Below the pieces are notes generated by a model. That model was not told the origin of the DNA, ran no database searches, and was given only the letters and a program-made list of their open reading frames with translations. A DNA stretch of 17,147 nucleotides. It comes from Actinomycetes bacterium (GTDB lineage: Bacteria; Actinomycetota; Acidimicrobiia; Acidimicrobiales; CADCSY01). The stretch is from positions 1-17,147 of the forward strand of contig JAODBP010000277.1 in the NCBI GenBank assembly GCA_025464025.1, read 5' to 3'. Of the stretch, positions 6,493 through 13,869 are shown piece after piece. Made by a program: the position numbers and the translations under genes. Numbering within the stretch: position 1 is the stretch's first letter; the number at the start of each line of letters is the position of its first letter.

Positions 6493-6854
6493 CCGACGTG
6501 CGGGTCAGCTTCGTGCAGGAGAGGGCGCACCTCGACCTGGCCGAACCGGGCGAACGGGTTCAGCGCGGCGATCTCGTAGGCCCGCTCGGCCGACTCGACG
6601 TCGACGATCGTGAAGCTCCCGAGGTGCTCCTTGGTCTCCAGGTACGGCCCGTCGCTCACGATCGTGGGCCCGTCCTTGCGGGTCACGGTCTTCACCACGG
6701 CGTTGTGGCCGACGCCGTAGGCGCCGACGAACTCACCCGATTGCACCAGCGCGGCGTGCGAGGCGTCGGTCTCCCGGACCACCTCGGCCATCACGGCCGG
6801 CTCGAACGAGCTCCACAGCTCGTCGTTGCCGTAGATGAGCAGCATGTACTTCAC
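6489..6854 (-). CDS. YCII/DGPF-domain partner protein of the ECF42 sigma factor
   Basis: A 121-residue YCII-related (DGPF) domain protein. The start KYMLLIYGND, the central region ending SDGPYLETKEHLGSFTIVDV and the AYEIAALNPFARFGQVEVRPL tail are typical; the signature reads DGPY instead of DGPF here. Such small ferredoxin-fold proteins are regularly encoded next to ECF42 sigma factors and are often their main regulatory target; their biochemical role is unsettled. The start is GTG at 6854, with GGAGGA 8 bases upstream. Promoter-like TGTCGA and CGAC boxes lie 50-76 bases upstream, giving a short 5' leader. Translationally coupled to the sigma factor by a 4-base overlap. Confidence 0.92.
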   Translation of the reverse strand: MKYMLLIYGNDELWSSFEPAVMAEVVRETDASHAALVQSGEFVGAYGVGHNAVVKTVTRKDGPTIVSDGPYLETKEHLGSFTIVDVESAERAYEIAALNPFARFGQVEVRPLLHEADPHVG

Positions 6855-6902
6855 GTCGGATCTCCTCCGTCTCCCGGCGCCCGGTGCGGCGCCTCACCCG
6901 TC

Positions 6903-6930
6903 AGTCGGAGCCGTCAGCTGGCGTTCGACA
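6903..6930 (-). promoter_or_regulatory. Candidate ECF42-dependent promoter
   Basis: On the minus strand TGTCGA (6925-6930) is followed after 17 bases by CGACT (6903-6907). As I recall, ECF42 promoters have a conserved TGTCGA at -35 and a CGA(T/C)-type -10. Transcription would begin near 6896, about 42 bases before the YCII start. The -35 box lies within the last codons of the SDR gene, so the sigma operon can be read separately from the genes upstream. Confidence 0.6.
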
Positions 6931-7759
6931 TCCCGACGAGATCTTCCGACCGCTTCCACAGCTCGGCGGCCAGCACGTCGTCGCGGGCCTGGGCGTTGAG
7001 CTTCTTCTCGGCCCGCTTGCCGTCGATGAAGTAGCCGCCGTTCACTCCGGCCAGGTCGGGGTCGGTGGCCACGACCAGCGACGTGAACGCACCCTGCTCC
7101 GGCGTCTTCATGAACCGCCCGGCGATCCCGGACAGGAACGCAGGCGGCGCGCCCAGCGCCGTGTTGACGGCGCCCGGGTGCACGGCGTTCACCGTCACGC
7201 CGGTTCCCTCGAGCCGCTTGGCCAGCTCGCGCACGAAGAGGATGTTCATCAGCTTCGTCTCGCCGTAGCGGGGCAGCCCGAGGACGCCGTAGCCCCGGCG
7301 CTCGGCCTCGAGGTCGTCGACCTTCAGCTTCCGGAACTTGTGGGCCTCGGAGGCGACCACGACGATCCGGCTCGGCGCCGACCGATGGAGCAGCGGCAGC
7401 AGGAGGTTGGTCAGCAGGAACGGGCCGAGGTGGTTGACGGCCAGCATCTGGTCGTGGCCCTCGGCGGTGCGCTCACGTGATCGGACGGTCAGGCCGGCGT
7501 TGTCGACGAGCACGTCCAGGCGCTCGAGCCTCGCCTCCAGCTCGGCCGCGGCTCGACGGACGTCGGCCTGCTGCCCCAGGTCGGCCAGCACGATGTCGGT
7601 CGAGGCGCCGTCGACGGAGGCGTCGATGTCGGCCTTTGCCGCCTCGGCCCGGCCCTGGTTCCGGCACAGCAGGACGACGTGGAAGCCGGCCCGGGCCAGC
7701 CCTCTCGCCGTCTCCAGGCCGATCCCCGAGTTCGCTCCGGTCACCACGGCGGTCTGCAT
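6914..7759 (-). CDS. Short-chain dehydrogenase/reductase, retinol-dehydrogenase-like
   Basis: A 281-residue classical SDR. The cofactor motif is TGANSGIG (residues 8-15), with an Arg in LLCRNQGRAEAA suggesting NADP(H). NAG is at 87-89, the catalytic serine is about Ser137 (VVVASEAH), and YGETK gives Tyr165 and Lys169. The pattern around HKFRKLKVDDLEAERRGY and LPRYGETKLMNILFVREL resembles the retinol dehydrogenase/WW-domain oxidoreductase type, which acts on broad alcohol/carbonyl substrates. AGGA lies 8 bases before the ATG. It is 12 bases downstream of the FMN reductase and would be the third gene of the monooxygenase operon. It could oxidise or reduce the product of that monooxygenase (inference). 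Confidence 0.92.
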   Translation of the reverse strand: MQTAVVTGANSGIGLETARGLARAGFHVVLLCRNQGRAEAAKADIDASVDGASTDIVLADLGQQADVRRAAAELEARLERLDVLVDNAGLTVRSRERTAEGHDQMLAVNHLGPFLLTNLLLPLLHRSAPSRIVVVASEAHKFRKLKVDDLEAERRGYGVLGLPRYGETKLMNILFVRELAKRLEGTGVTVNAVHPGAVNTALGAPPAFLSGIAGRFMKTPEQGAFTSLVVATDPDLAGVNGGYFIDGKRAEKKLNAQARDDVLAAELWKRSEDLVGMSNAS

Positions 7760-7771
7760 CGCGGAATCCTG

Positions 7772-8254
7772 TCACGGGCCTCCCAGTTGGGCGCCAGCCC
7801 GCTCGACCCACGGGTCGAGCACGGTGGCGTCGGACCACGCCGAGTCGAGCAGGTAGAGGCCGCGGGTCGGGCAGGTCGCCCCGAGCTCGACCAGCACCGG
7901 CTTGAGCAGCAGCTCGGGCGCCATGGCGTGTCCCGGCCCGGCGCCCAGCATCACCGGCACAGCGTGCACCCCGGCCATGCCGTCGGTGGGGATCTGGTCG
8001 AGGAACAGCTTCAGCAGCCCGGTGTAGGTGGCCTTGTAGGTCGGGCTGGCCACGACCACGAGCGACGACGCGCACACGGCGGCGACGGCCTCGGCCACCG
8101 CCTCGTCGCCCCAGCCGAGCAGGCCGGGGCCGAGGTCGACGACGTCGATCACGCGGTCGGGCGGGGTGCCGGTGAGGCGCTCGGCCACCAGCACGGCGGC
8201 CTCGTAGGTGCGGGACCTCGGCTTGGGGTTCCCGACGACGACGGTGGTGGTCAC
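7772..8254 (-). CDS. NADPH-dependent FMN reductase (SsuE-like)
   Basis: A 160-residue flavodoxin-like reductase. The phosphate-binding loop NPKPRSRTYEAA is near the N-terminus, and SPTYKATYTGLLKLFLDQIP (from residue 70) is the SsuE/MsuE signature, where the loop holds FMN. It would pass FMNH2 to the two-component monooxygenase encoded directly upstream: only one base separates that gene's TGA from this GTG. The C-terminal half (PVMLGAGPGHAMAPELLLKPVLVELGA) fits the dimer/tetramer-forming region of the family. Its length is at the short end of the family (SsuE is about 190). The pairing with the monooxygenase is the strongest functional evidence. Confidence 0.92.
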   Translation of the reverse strand: MTTTVVVGNPKPRSRTYEAAVLVAERLTGTPPDRVIDVVDLGPGLLGWGDEAVAEAVAAVCASSLVVVASPTYKATYTGLLKLFLDQIPTDGMAGVHAVPVMLGAGPGHAMAPELLLKPVLVELGATCPTRGLYLLDSAWSDATVLDPWVERAGAQLGGP

Positions 8255-8255
8255 G

Positions 8256-9554
8256 TCAGTATTCGAGCAGGTTGTCCCGGAACTGCTCGTGCGTGTACGA
8301 GGTCCGGGTCAGGCCGCGGCGCTGGAGGGCGGGCACCAGCCCCTCGGCGACGTCGGCGACGTAGCGACGGTTGAGCGGCCCGGCGTTGGCGGTCAGCAGG
8401 AACCCGTCGCCACCGACCTCCTCCATGACCGCCTCCATCTGGTCGGCCACGTCGTCGGGCGTGCCGACGAGCTGTACCGAGCTGCCCATGCCCTCGCTGG
8501 CCAGCTGCCGGAGGGTCTTGCCGCTCCCCTCCTGCATGAACTTGGTGAGCGAGCCCTGCTCGCCGTTGGTGGTGAGCGGGGGGAGCACCTCGTCGAGCGG
8601 GAACTGCGAGAAGTCGATGTCGGTGATGGAGGCGATGAGGAGCAGCGACTGCATCTGGTAGCGCTCGCTGGCCGCCATGCGGGCCCGCTTCTCCTCGGCC
8701 TCGGCCGTGGTCGCGCCCAGCACCGGCGAGACGAGGAACAGGACCTTGATGTCGTCGGGCTTGCGGCCCTGGGCCTCGGCTCGGGCGCGGACGTCGTCGC
8801 GGTACTCCTTCATGCCGGCCGGCCCGTTGGCGATGGCGACGATCGAGTCGGCCCACTTGGCCGCGAACTGTCGTCCCTTGGGCGAGCCGCCGGCCTGGAC
8901 GAAGACCGGACGGCCCTGCGGCGGGCGCACGGTGGTCAGCGGTCCGCGCGACTTGAACCACCGGCCCTCGAAGTCGATCGTTCGGACCCGGTCGCCCCGG
9001 GCGAACGTGTCGGTCTCGCGGTCCATGACGACGGCATCGGTGTCCCACGACTCCCAGAGCTGGGTGCAGAGCGTGACGTACTCGTCGGCGATGTCGTAGC
9101 GGAGGTCGTGCTCGGTGAGCTTGTCCTGCCCGAAGTTCTGGGCCGCGGCGTCCTCGCCCGAGGTGACGATGTTCCACCCGAACCGGCCCTTGGCGATGTG
9201 ATCGACCGTGGCCGCCAACCGGGCCAGCATGAAGGGCGGGTAGAAGCTCGTGGACATGGTGGCCACCAGGCCGAGCCGGGACGTGGCGCCGGCGATGAGC
9301 GTGGCCAGGGGCACCGGGTCGTGCTTCGGCGTCATCATGGCGTACTTCAGGTAGGCGTCGAACGAGTGCCCGTAGGCATCGGGGACCATCAACGTGTCCT
9401 CGATGAGCATGTAGTCGAAGCCAGCCCGCTCCAGCGACCGGGCCATGTCGACGTAGAACTCGCCGGTGAAGGCGTCCTCGGTGGCCGAGAAGGCATCGTT
9501 CCACTCGAGCGCGGTGAAGTTGAGGAACCACCCGAGGTGGAAGGGCGAGGGCAT
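8256..9554 (-). CDS. FMN-dependent monooxygenase, NtaA/SnaA/DszA (SoxA) family
   Basis: A 432-residue luciferase-like monooxygenase of the NtaA/SnaA/DszA branch, whose members oxidise aminopolycarboxylates, sulfones, pristinamycin precursors and similar compounds with reduced FMN from a separate reductase. Family marks are YVDMARSLERAGFDYMLIED, the STSFYPPFMLARLAATVDHIAKGRFGWNIVTS block (GRFGWNIVTS at 123-132, with AAAQNFG after it) and VFVQAGGSPKGRQFAAKWAD. The length matches the family. It leads a three-gene unit with an FMN reductase (1-base gap) and an SDR. The substrate cannot be deduced; sulfur or nitrogen heteroatom compounds are possible. The ATG is well placed and no in-frame upstream start was found. 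Confidence 0.92.
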   Translation of the reverse strand: MPSPFHLGWFLNFTALEWNDAFSATEDAFTGEFYVDMARSLERAGFDYMLIEDTLMVPDAYGHSFDAYLKYAMMTPKHDPVPLATLIAGATSRLGLVATMSTSFYPPFMLARLAATVDHIAKGRFGWNIVTSGEDAAAQNFGQDKLTEHDLRYDIADEYVTLCTQLWESWDTDAVVMDRETDTFARGDRVRTIDFEGRWFKSRGPLTTVRPPQGRPVFVQAGGSPKGRQFAAKWADSIVAIANGPAGMKEYRDDVRARAEAQGRKPDDIKVLFLVSPVLGATTAEAEEKRARMAASERYQMQSLLLIASITDIDFSQFPLDEVLPPLTTNGEQGSLTKFMQEGSGKTLRQLASEGMGSSVQLVGTPDDVADQMEAVMEEVGGDGFLLTANAGPLNRRYVADVAEGLVPALQRRGLTRTSYTHEQFRDNLLEY

Positions 9555-9600
9555 GCCCGATCTTGGGCCGACCGCTGTTTCCTGTTGCTTGCCCCGGCGT

Positions 9601-9630
9601 GAAGATGACCTTGACGGTTTGTTGAATCAG
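9601..9630 (-). promoter_or_regulatory. AT-rich intergenic patch, possible promoter of the monooxygenase operon
   Basis: Within the 86-base gap between the serine hydrolase stop and the monooxygenase ATG, these 30 bases have only 13 G/C, in sequence that is otherwise about 70 percent GC. They include TTGACGGTTTGTTGAA on the plus strand. I cannot assign convincing -35/-10 boxes, so this is a location, not a motif. Confidence 0.3.
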
Positions 9631-9640
9631 CCGCCGTCGA

Positions 9641-10564
9641 TCAGGCCGCGTCGACCATGGCGGCCCGCCATGCCCGGAGCGGCACGTTCCGCTCGGCCGG
9701 GGTGCAACCGAGCCGCACGACCACCAGGTCCTTGGCCGGGCAGACCGTGATCGACTGGCCCTCGTAGCCCCGCGCCTCGAACACGCCCTCCGCCGGCAGC
9801 CACCAGTGGGCCCCGTACCGCGAGTCGCTCTCCTCGTCGTAGGAGCGGGGCCGGAGGCCGTGCTCGACCCAGCTCGACGGCAGCAGGTCCTCGCCGCGGC
9901 CCAGGTAGAGCTGTCCGAAGCGGGCGAAGTCGCGGGCCGTGGCGAACACGTACGACGAGGCGACCCAGGTGCCGGCGGCATCGAGCTCGGGCCGGGCCGA
10001 CGCCATGCCGAGCGGCGCGAACAGGGCGTCCCGGAGGAACTGCTCGTACCGGTCGCCCCGACCGACCACGTCGCCCACGATCGACGCCAGGACGTTGGAC
10101 GTGCCGCTCGAGTAGTTGAACCGCGTCCCGGGCGTGACGGCGAGCGGCCGGCCGACGGCGTAGGCGGCCACGTCCTCCATCCCGGAGCCGAAGAGCATCT
10201 CGATGGTGTCGGAGCGCTCGCCGTCGACGTAGTCCTCGTTGAAGTCGAGCCCGTCCCGCATGGCGAGCAGGTCCTCGATCGTGATCCCCGACCGCGGATC
10301 ACCCGACCAGGCGTGCACCGGTGCCGGCTCGTCGACGGCGAGGCGGCCGTCGGCGACGAGCACGCCGATGGCGGCGTGCAGCATCGACTTGGCCATCGAC
10401 CAGCTCCGGAGCGGGGTCTCGGGACCGACCACCTGCCCGCCGGGGAGCGTGCCGTAGCGCTCGGCCACCACCTCCCCGGCCTGGAGGACGAGCACCGCGA
10501 AGCTGGTTGCCAGGAGCCCGTCGGAGTCGAACGCGTCGTCCACGAGTGCGTCGAGCACGGCCAC
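9641..10564 (-). CDS. Serine hydrolase, beta-lactamase class C / NylB-like family
   Basis: A 307-residue penicillin-binding-protein-like hydrolase. The SxxK motif is SMAK (Ser56, Lys59, inside RSWSMAKSML) and the tyrosine motif is YSS (from Tyr151, in FNYSSGTSNVLA). The third motif is probably around GYEGQSITV near residue 268. SWSMAKS and FNYSSGTSN resemble esterases and 6-aminohexanoate-dimer hydrolases more than true beta-lactamases, so an esterase/amidase role is likelier than antibiotic resistance. No signal peptide is seen, which also argues for a cytoplasmic enzyme. It begins at a GTG, with a second in-frame GTG two codons later, and is divergent from the USP-like gene across 53 bases. 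It may be co-transcribed with the monooxygenase genes 86 bases downstream. Confidence 0.88.
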   Translation of the reverse strand: MAVLDALVDDAFDSDGLLATSFAVLVLQAGEVVAERYGTLPGGQVVGPETPLRSWSMAKSMLHAAIGVLVADGRLAVDEPAPVHAWSGDPRSGITIEDLLAMRDGLDFNEDYVDGERSDTIEMLFGSGMEDVAAYAVGRPLAVTPGTRFNYSSGTSNVLASIVGDVVGRGDRYEQFLRDALFAPLGMASARPELDAAGTWVASSYVFATARDFARFGQLYLGRGEDLLPSSWVEHGLRPRSYDEESDSRYGAHWWLPAEGVFEARGYEGQSITVCPAKDLVVVRLGCTPAERNVPLRAWRAAMVDAA

Positions 10565-10617
10565 AAGCTTGACCGATCCGGGCCGCGGGCGTTGGATGGA
10601 TGCAGGGGGTGGGCCAC

Positions 10618-11034
10618 ATGAGACGTGTCCTCGTCGTCGCCAACCGGACGCTCTGCGAGCCCGCGCTCCTGCGAGCGCTGCGGGCGGCGACCCTGTCGGC
10701 GTCCGTGCAGCTCCACATCGTCGTGCCGGCGTCGCACCCGGCCGGCTTCTGGACCGACGCCCAGGCCGAGCTCGAGGCCCAGGAGCGCCTGGTCGCCATC
10801 GTCGGGGCCCTCGACGCCGAGGGCATCCACGCCACCGGCGAGATCGGCGACCCGAGCCCGGTGACCGCGGTCATCGACGTCCTCCGGCGGGAGGTGGCGT
10901 TCGACGAGGTGATCGTGTCGACGCTCCCCCACGGTCTCAGCCGCTGGCTCAGCGCCAACGCCGTCCGCCGCATCGCTGCCCTCGGCCTCCCCGTCACCCA
11001 CGTCGTCGCCGGCGAGCTCCCCGTCGAGGTCTGA
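10618..11034 (+). CDS. Small universal-stress-protein-like domain protein
   Basis: A 138-residue alpha/beta protein. RRVLVVANRTLCEPALLRALR opens with a Rossmann-like strand and helix, and FDEVIVSTLPHGLSRWLSANAVRRIAALGLPVTHVV closes like the C-terminal part of universal stress proteins. The usual USP ATP-binding G-rich stretch (GxxGxxxxxxGS) is not evident, the corresponding region reading STLPHGLSRWLSANAV, so nucleotide binding is uncertain. I chose the ATG at 10618 because GGGGGTGGG precedes it and the strand starts at once; an in-frame ATG at 10600 would add six residues. Its stop lies 8 bases from that of the converging protease. Confidence 0.7.
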   Translation: MRRVLVVANRTLCEPALLRALRAATLSASVQLHIVVPASHPAGFWTDAQAELEAQERLVAIVGALDAEGIHATGEIGDPSPVTAVIDVLRREVAFDEVIVSTLPHGLSRWLSANAVRRIAALGLPVTHVVAGELPVEV

Positions 11035-11042
11035 CCCGGCGA

Positions 11043-13769
11043 CTACGCCAGGGGCGAGCCGGCGCAGGAGCCGGAGGTGCAGCGGCGGGAGGGCCAGGTG
11101 CTGGCCGCCACCGTGGCCAGCGGGTGACCGGACGGCAGCGGCTTCAGGTGCAGGCCGCGGGCGTCGATCGGGCCGGCGACGTGAGCCGTGGTCGTGGTGG
11201 TCGGCGCCGCCGTGGTGCTGGTGGTGGTCGACGTCACCGGCACCGCCGCCGTGGTGGTCGTGCTGATCCGCACGGTCGTCGTGGTGGTCGTCGGGGCCGG
11301 GCTCGACGGCGTGCTCGGGGTCGACGGCGTGCTGGGCGACGCACCGTCGGCGAGGAACGTGTAGCCGCCCGCCAGGGTGACCGTGGTCGAGCCGCTGGTG
11401 ACGGTCACGTCGACCGTGCCGGCCGTGTGGGCCGGCGTCCGCACGAGGAGCATCGTCGGCCAGGCCACCGAGACCTGGGCCACCGACCCGCCGAAGCGCA
11501 CGACCGATGCCGAGGTGAAGCCGGTGCCACCGATCACCACGGTGCTCCCGCCGGTGCGGGCGCCGCTGCTCGGTGACACCGACCCGATGCCGAAGGACGG
11601 CGTCGACGGCGCGGGCGAAGGGTTCGACGGTGCCGGGGTGGCGACGGTCGTGGTGGTCGTCGACCGGGGTGCGGTCGTCGTCGTCGCCGAGTGCGCCGTC
11701 GTGGTGGTCGTCACCGGGCGGACCGTGGTCGAGGTCGGGGACGTCGTCGGGGTCGACGAGTGGACCGTGGTGGTCGTCTGGGCCGGCGCCGCCGTGGTGG
11801 TCGTGACCGGGCGGACCGTCGTCGTCGTCACCGGGCGCACGGTCGTCGTCGTGGTGACCGGCACCGTCGTGGCCGGGCTCGAGGGCGTGGTCGGCGTCGA
11901 GGCCGGCGGCGGCACGAAGACGGGCGTCGTCGGCGCCGGCTGCCCGCAGTTCGAGCACGGGGCCGGCGTCGGGTCCGGGGTCGGGACGGGCTGGCCGTCG
12001 TCGGGCAGCGGGGCGGGTTGGTAGCCGCCACCGGGGGTCTGCTCCACGGGCGGCGGCTCCGACACCGGCGGGGTCGTCGGCACCGCCGGCACCTCGGACG
12101 CGGCGCCGCCGACGGCGAACCACAGGGCCTGGGCCGGGGCCACCGGCGCGCCCTGGTCGTCGACCAACCGGGCGACGAGGACGTACTGGCCGGCCGGGAG
12201 GGTGGCGTCGACGGCGAACGCCTGGCCCGAGTCGACGCCCGAGCCCACTGCGCTGCGGACCCAGCCGTCGTCGTCGGTGGTCAGGGCGGCGCCGTCGACG
12301 GTGAGGGGCAAGCCACTCACGCCGTAGACGTCGCCCGACTCCTCCGTCACCAGCCCGAGCTCGAGCCGGGCGGGATGGAGCGTGTCGTCGGCCGTGGCCG
12401 TGACCTGCCACTCGGCCGCGGCACCGTCGGTGAGCCCGGCGAAGCCGTCGAAGTGGAACGTGACCGGTTGGTCCGACTCGCCCACGGCGGCGGCGGCGTT
12501 GAGCCGCCCGCCGCTCACCGAGCGCCCGGCGAAGGCCGGCTGGCGATCGACGCTGGCCAGCAGGTTGCCCTTGATCGTGGTGACCGACGCCGACGGGTCG
12601 GCCGCCATGGCCAGCGCGGCGGCGCCGGCGACGTGGGGCGCCGCCATCGACGTGCCGCTCATCGTGCCGTAGGTCCCACCCGGCAGCGTCGACCAGATGA
12701 ACCAGCCCGGGGCGTAGACGTCGACCGAGGTGGCGCCGTAGTTCGAGAAGTAGGCCGCGGCGTCGGCGTTCGTCGAGGCGCCCACCGTGATGACGTTGTC
12801 CTCGGGGAACGACGCCGGGAACGACGGCGAGGCGTCGATGTCGCGCCCGTCGTTGCCGGCGGCGGCCACGATGAGCACCCCGGCCTGGCGGGCCCGCTCG
12901 ACGGCGGCCTCGAGCCACGGCAGCTGGGCCCGGCTCACGCCGGAGGTGCCCCACGAGGCATTGATCACCTTGGCCCCGTTGTCGACGGCGTAGTTCACCG
13001 CGGCCGCCGCGGCCGACAGCGAGAACGAGCCGCTGTCGCCGACCTTCAGCGGCATGATCGTGGCGCGGGGCGCGACGCCGGCGAAGCCGGTGCCGTTGTC
13101 GGACTCGGCGGCGATGGTGCCGGCGATGTGGGTGCCGTGGGTCGAGTCGGCATCGAGGTCGTAGGTCGTGTTGTCGTTGCGGGCGAAGTCCCAGCCGTCG
13201 CAGTCGTCGACGTAGCCGTTGCGGTCGTCGTCGACGGCGTTGCCGCAGACCTCGTCGGCGTTGCGCCACATCCGCCCAGCCAGCTCCGGGTGGGTGCGGT
13301 CGACGCCCTCGTCGATGACGGCGACGACCACGCCCTCGCCGCGGGTGCGGTCCCACGCCGAGGTGGCGTCGATGTCGGCATCGGCCGAGCCGGGCCAGCC
13401 ACCGGCGACCCGACCGTCGTTCTCGAGGCCCCAGGCCTTGCCCAGGTCGGGGTCGGCGGCGTACGGGTCGGCCCAGACGTCGTGGGAGATGGCGGCGATG
13501 CCGGGGAGGGCGGCGACCTGCTCGTCGCTCAGCTTCGTCCTCACCTGGTAGTCGCCGTCGCCCATGGGGGTTGCCTCGACGCCCTGAGGCGTGCCGGCGT
13601 CGCTGTGCACCACCAGGTGGCGGTAGCCGTCGGCCAGCTCGGTGTCGGCCGGCCGGGAGCGCAGCTCGGGGACCTCGGCAGTGGCCGCCGTGAGGCGGTC
13701 CGGCGTGAAGGCGCGCACGCCGACGAGGAGCGCGGCCACCAGGGCCACGGCGACTGCGATGCGCCTCAT
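11043..13769 (-). CDS. Secreted subtilase (S8) with IPT/TIG domain on Thr-rich stalks
   Basis: A 908-residue exported serine protease. A signal peptide occupies about residues 1-20 (RRIAVAVALVAALLVGVRA), and a propeptide-like segment runs to about 100. The S8 domain is at about 105-430 with Asp153 (AVIDEGVD), His211 (STHGTHIAGT), oxyanion Asn306 (AAAGNDG) and Ser374 (GTSMAAPHVAG). An acidic insertion at 180-190 (DDDRNGYVDD) is typical of calcium-binding S8 enzymes. A beta-rich region follows (433-554), then a Pro/Thr stalk (about 556-723), an IPT/TIG domain (about 724-806), a second Thr stalk (811-862) and a 46-residue tail with two cysteines (CTSGSC). No LPXTG or transmembrane anchor is seen. 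AGGAAG precedes the ATG. The protease likely acts outside the cell, on peptides or surface proteins. Confidence 0.93.
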   Translation of the reverse strand: MRRIAVAVALVAALLVGVRAFTPDRLTAATAEVPELRSRPADTELADGYRHLVVHSDAGTPQGVEATPMGDGDYQVRTKLSDEQVAALPGIAAISHDVWADPYAADPDLGKAWGLENDGRVAGGWPGSADADIDATSAWDRTRGEGVVVAVIDEGVDRTHPELAGRMWRNADEVCGNAVDDDRNGYVDDCDGWDFARNDNTTYDLDADSTHGTHIAGTIAAESDNGTGFAGVAPRATIMPLKVGDSGSFSLSAAAAAVNYAVDNGAKVINASWGTSGVSRAQLPWLEAAVERARQAGVLIVAAAGNDGRDIDASPSFPASFPEDNVITVGASTNADAAAYFSNYGATSVDVYAPGWFIWSTLPGGTYGTMSGTSMAAPHVAGAAALAMAADPSASVTTIKGNLLASVDRQPAFAGRSVSGGRLNAAAAVGESDQPVTFHFDGFAGLTDGAAAEWQVTATADDTLHPARLELGLVTEESGDVYGVSGLPLTVDGAALTTDDDGWVRSAVGSGVDSGQAFAVDATLPAGQYVLVARLVDDQGAPVAPAQALWFAVGGAASEVPAVPTTPPVSEPPPVEQTPGGGYQPAPLPDDGQPVPTPDPTPAPCSNCGQPAPTTPVFVPPPASTPTTPSSPATTVPVTTTTTVRPVTTTTVRPVTTTTAAPAQTTTTVHSSTPTTSPTSTTVRPVTTTTTAHSATTTTAPRSTTTTTVATPAPSNPSPAPSTPSFGIGSVSPSSGARTGGSTVVIGGTGFTSASVVRFGGSVAQVSVAWPTMLLVRTPAHTAGTVDVTVTSGSTTVTLAGGYTFLADGASPSTPSTPSTPSSPAPTTTTTTVRISTTTTAAVPVTSTTTSTTAAPTTTTTAHVAGPIDARGLHLKPLPSGHPLATVAASTWPSRRCTSGSCAGSPLA
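11184..11339 (-). repeat. Second Thr-rich stalk (low-complexity coding DNA)
   Basis: Encodes subtilase residues 811-862: SPSTPSTPSTPSSPAP, then runs of 4-6 threonines broken by VRIS, AAVPV and AAP. The DNA is a degenerate GTGGTCGTC-type repeat on the plus strand. It connects the IPT domain with the cysteine-containing tail. Confidence 0.8.
11640..11900 (-). repeat. Thr-rich stalk with VRPVTTTT repeats
   Basis: Encodes subtilase residues 624-710. VRPVTTTT occurs three times (644-651, 652-659, 683-690), between variants such as AQTTTTVHS and AHSATTTTAP. It probably forms an extended, perhaps glycosylated linker. Such repeat DNA can change length by slippage. Confidence 0.85.
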
Positions 13770-13857
13770 GCCACTTCCTGTGTGCTCGGCCGGGACGATC
13801 CGTCGACCCGTGACGGTCCCTGGTCGGCGCGGGCCGCCCCGACCTGAGGGGTTCTGC

Positions 13858-13863
13858 TACGAA
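13858..13863 (+). promoter_or_regulatory. Candidate -10 box for leaderless SDR transcript
   Basis: TACGAA lies 6 bases (GCGGCC) before the ATG at 13870, and no Shine-Dalgarno sequence is present. It lies in the 100-base divergent gap shared with the protease gene, whose own start does have a Shine-Dalgarno (AGGAAG). Confidence 0.4.
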
Positions 13864-13869
13864 GCGGCC

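Noticed and set aside
9641..10564. Antibiotic-resistance beta-lactamase
   Set aside because: SxxK and YSS motifs are present, but there is no signal peptide and the surrounding residues resemble esterase/NylB-type hydrolases.
11640..11900. Regularly repeated DNA that might be a CRISPR or tandem non-coding array
   Set aside because: The repeats are degenerate, unspaced and in phase with the VRPVTTTT codons of the subtilase stalk.
11377..12024. Rightward Val-rich 215-codon frame
   Set aside because: It is the antisense reading of the Thr-rich stalk (Thr codons read back as Val/Gly) and has no independent evidence.
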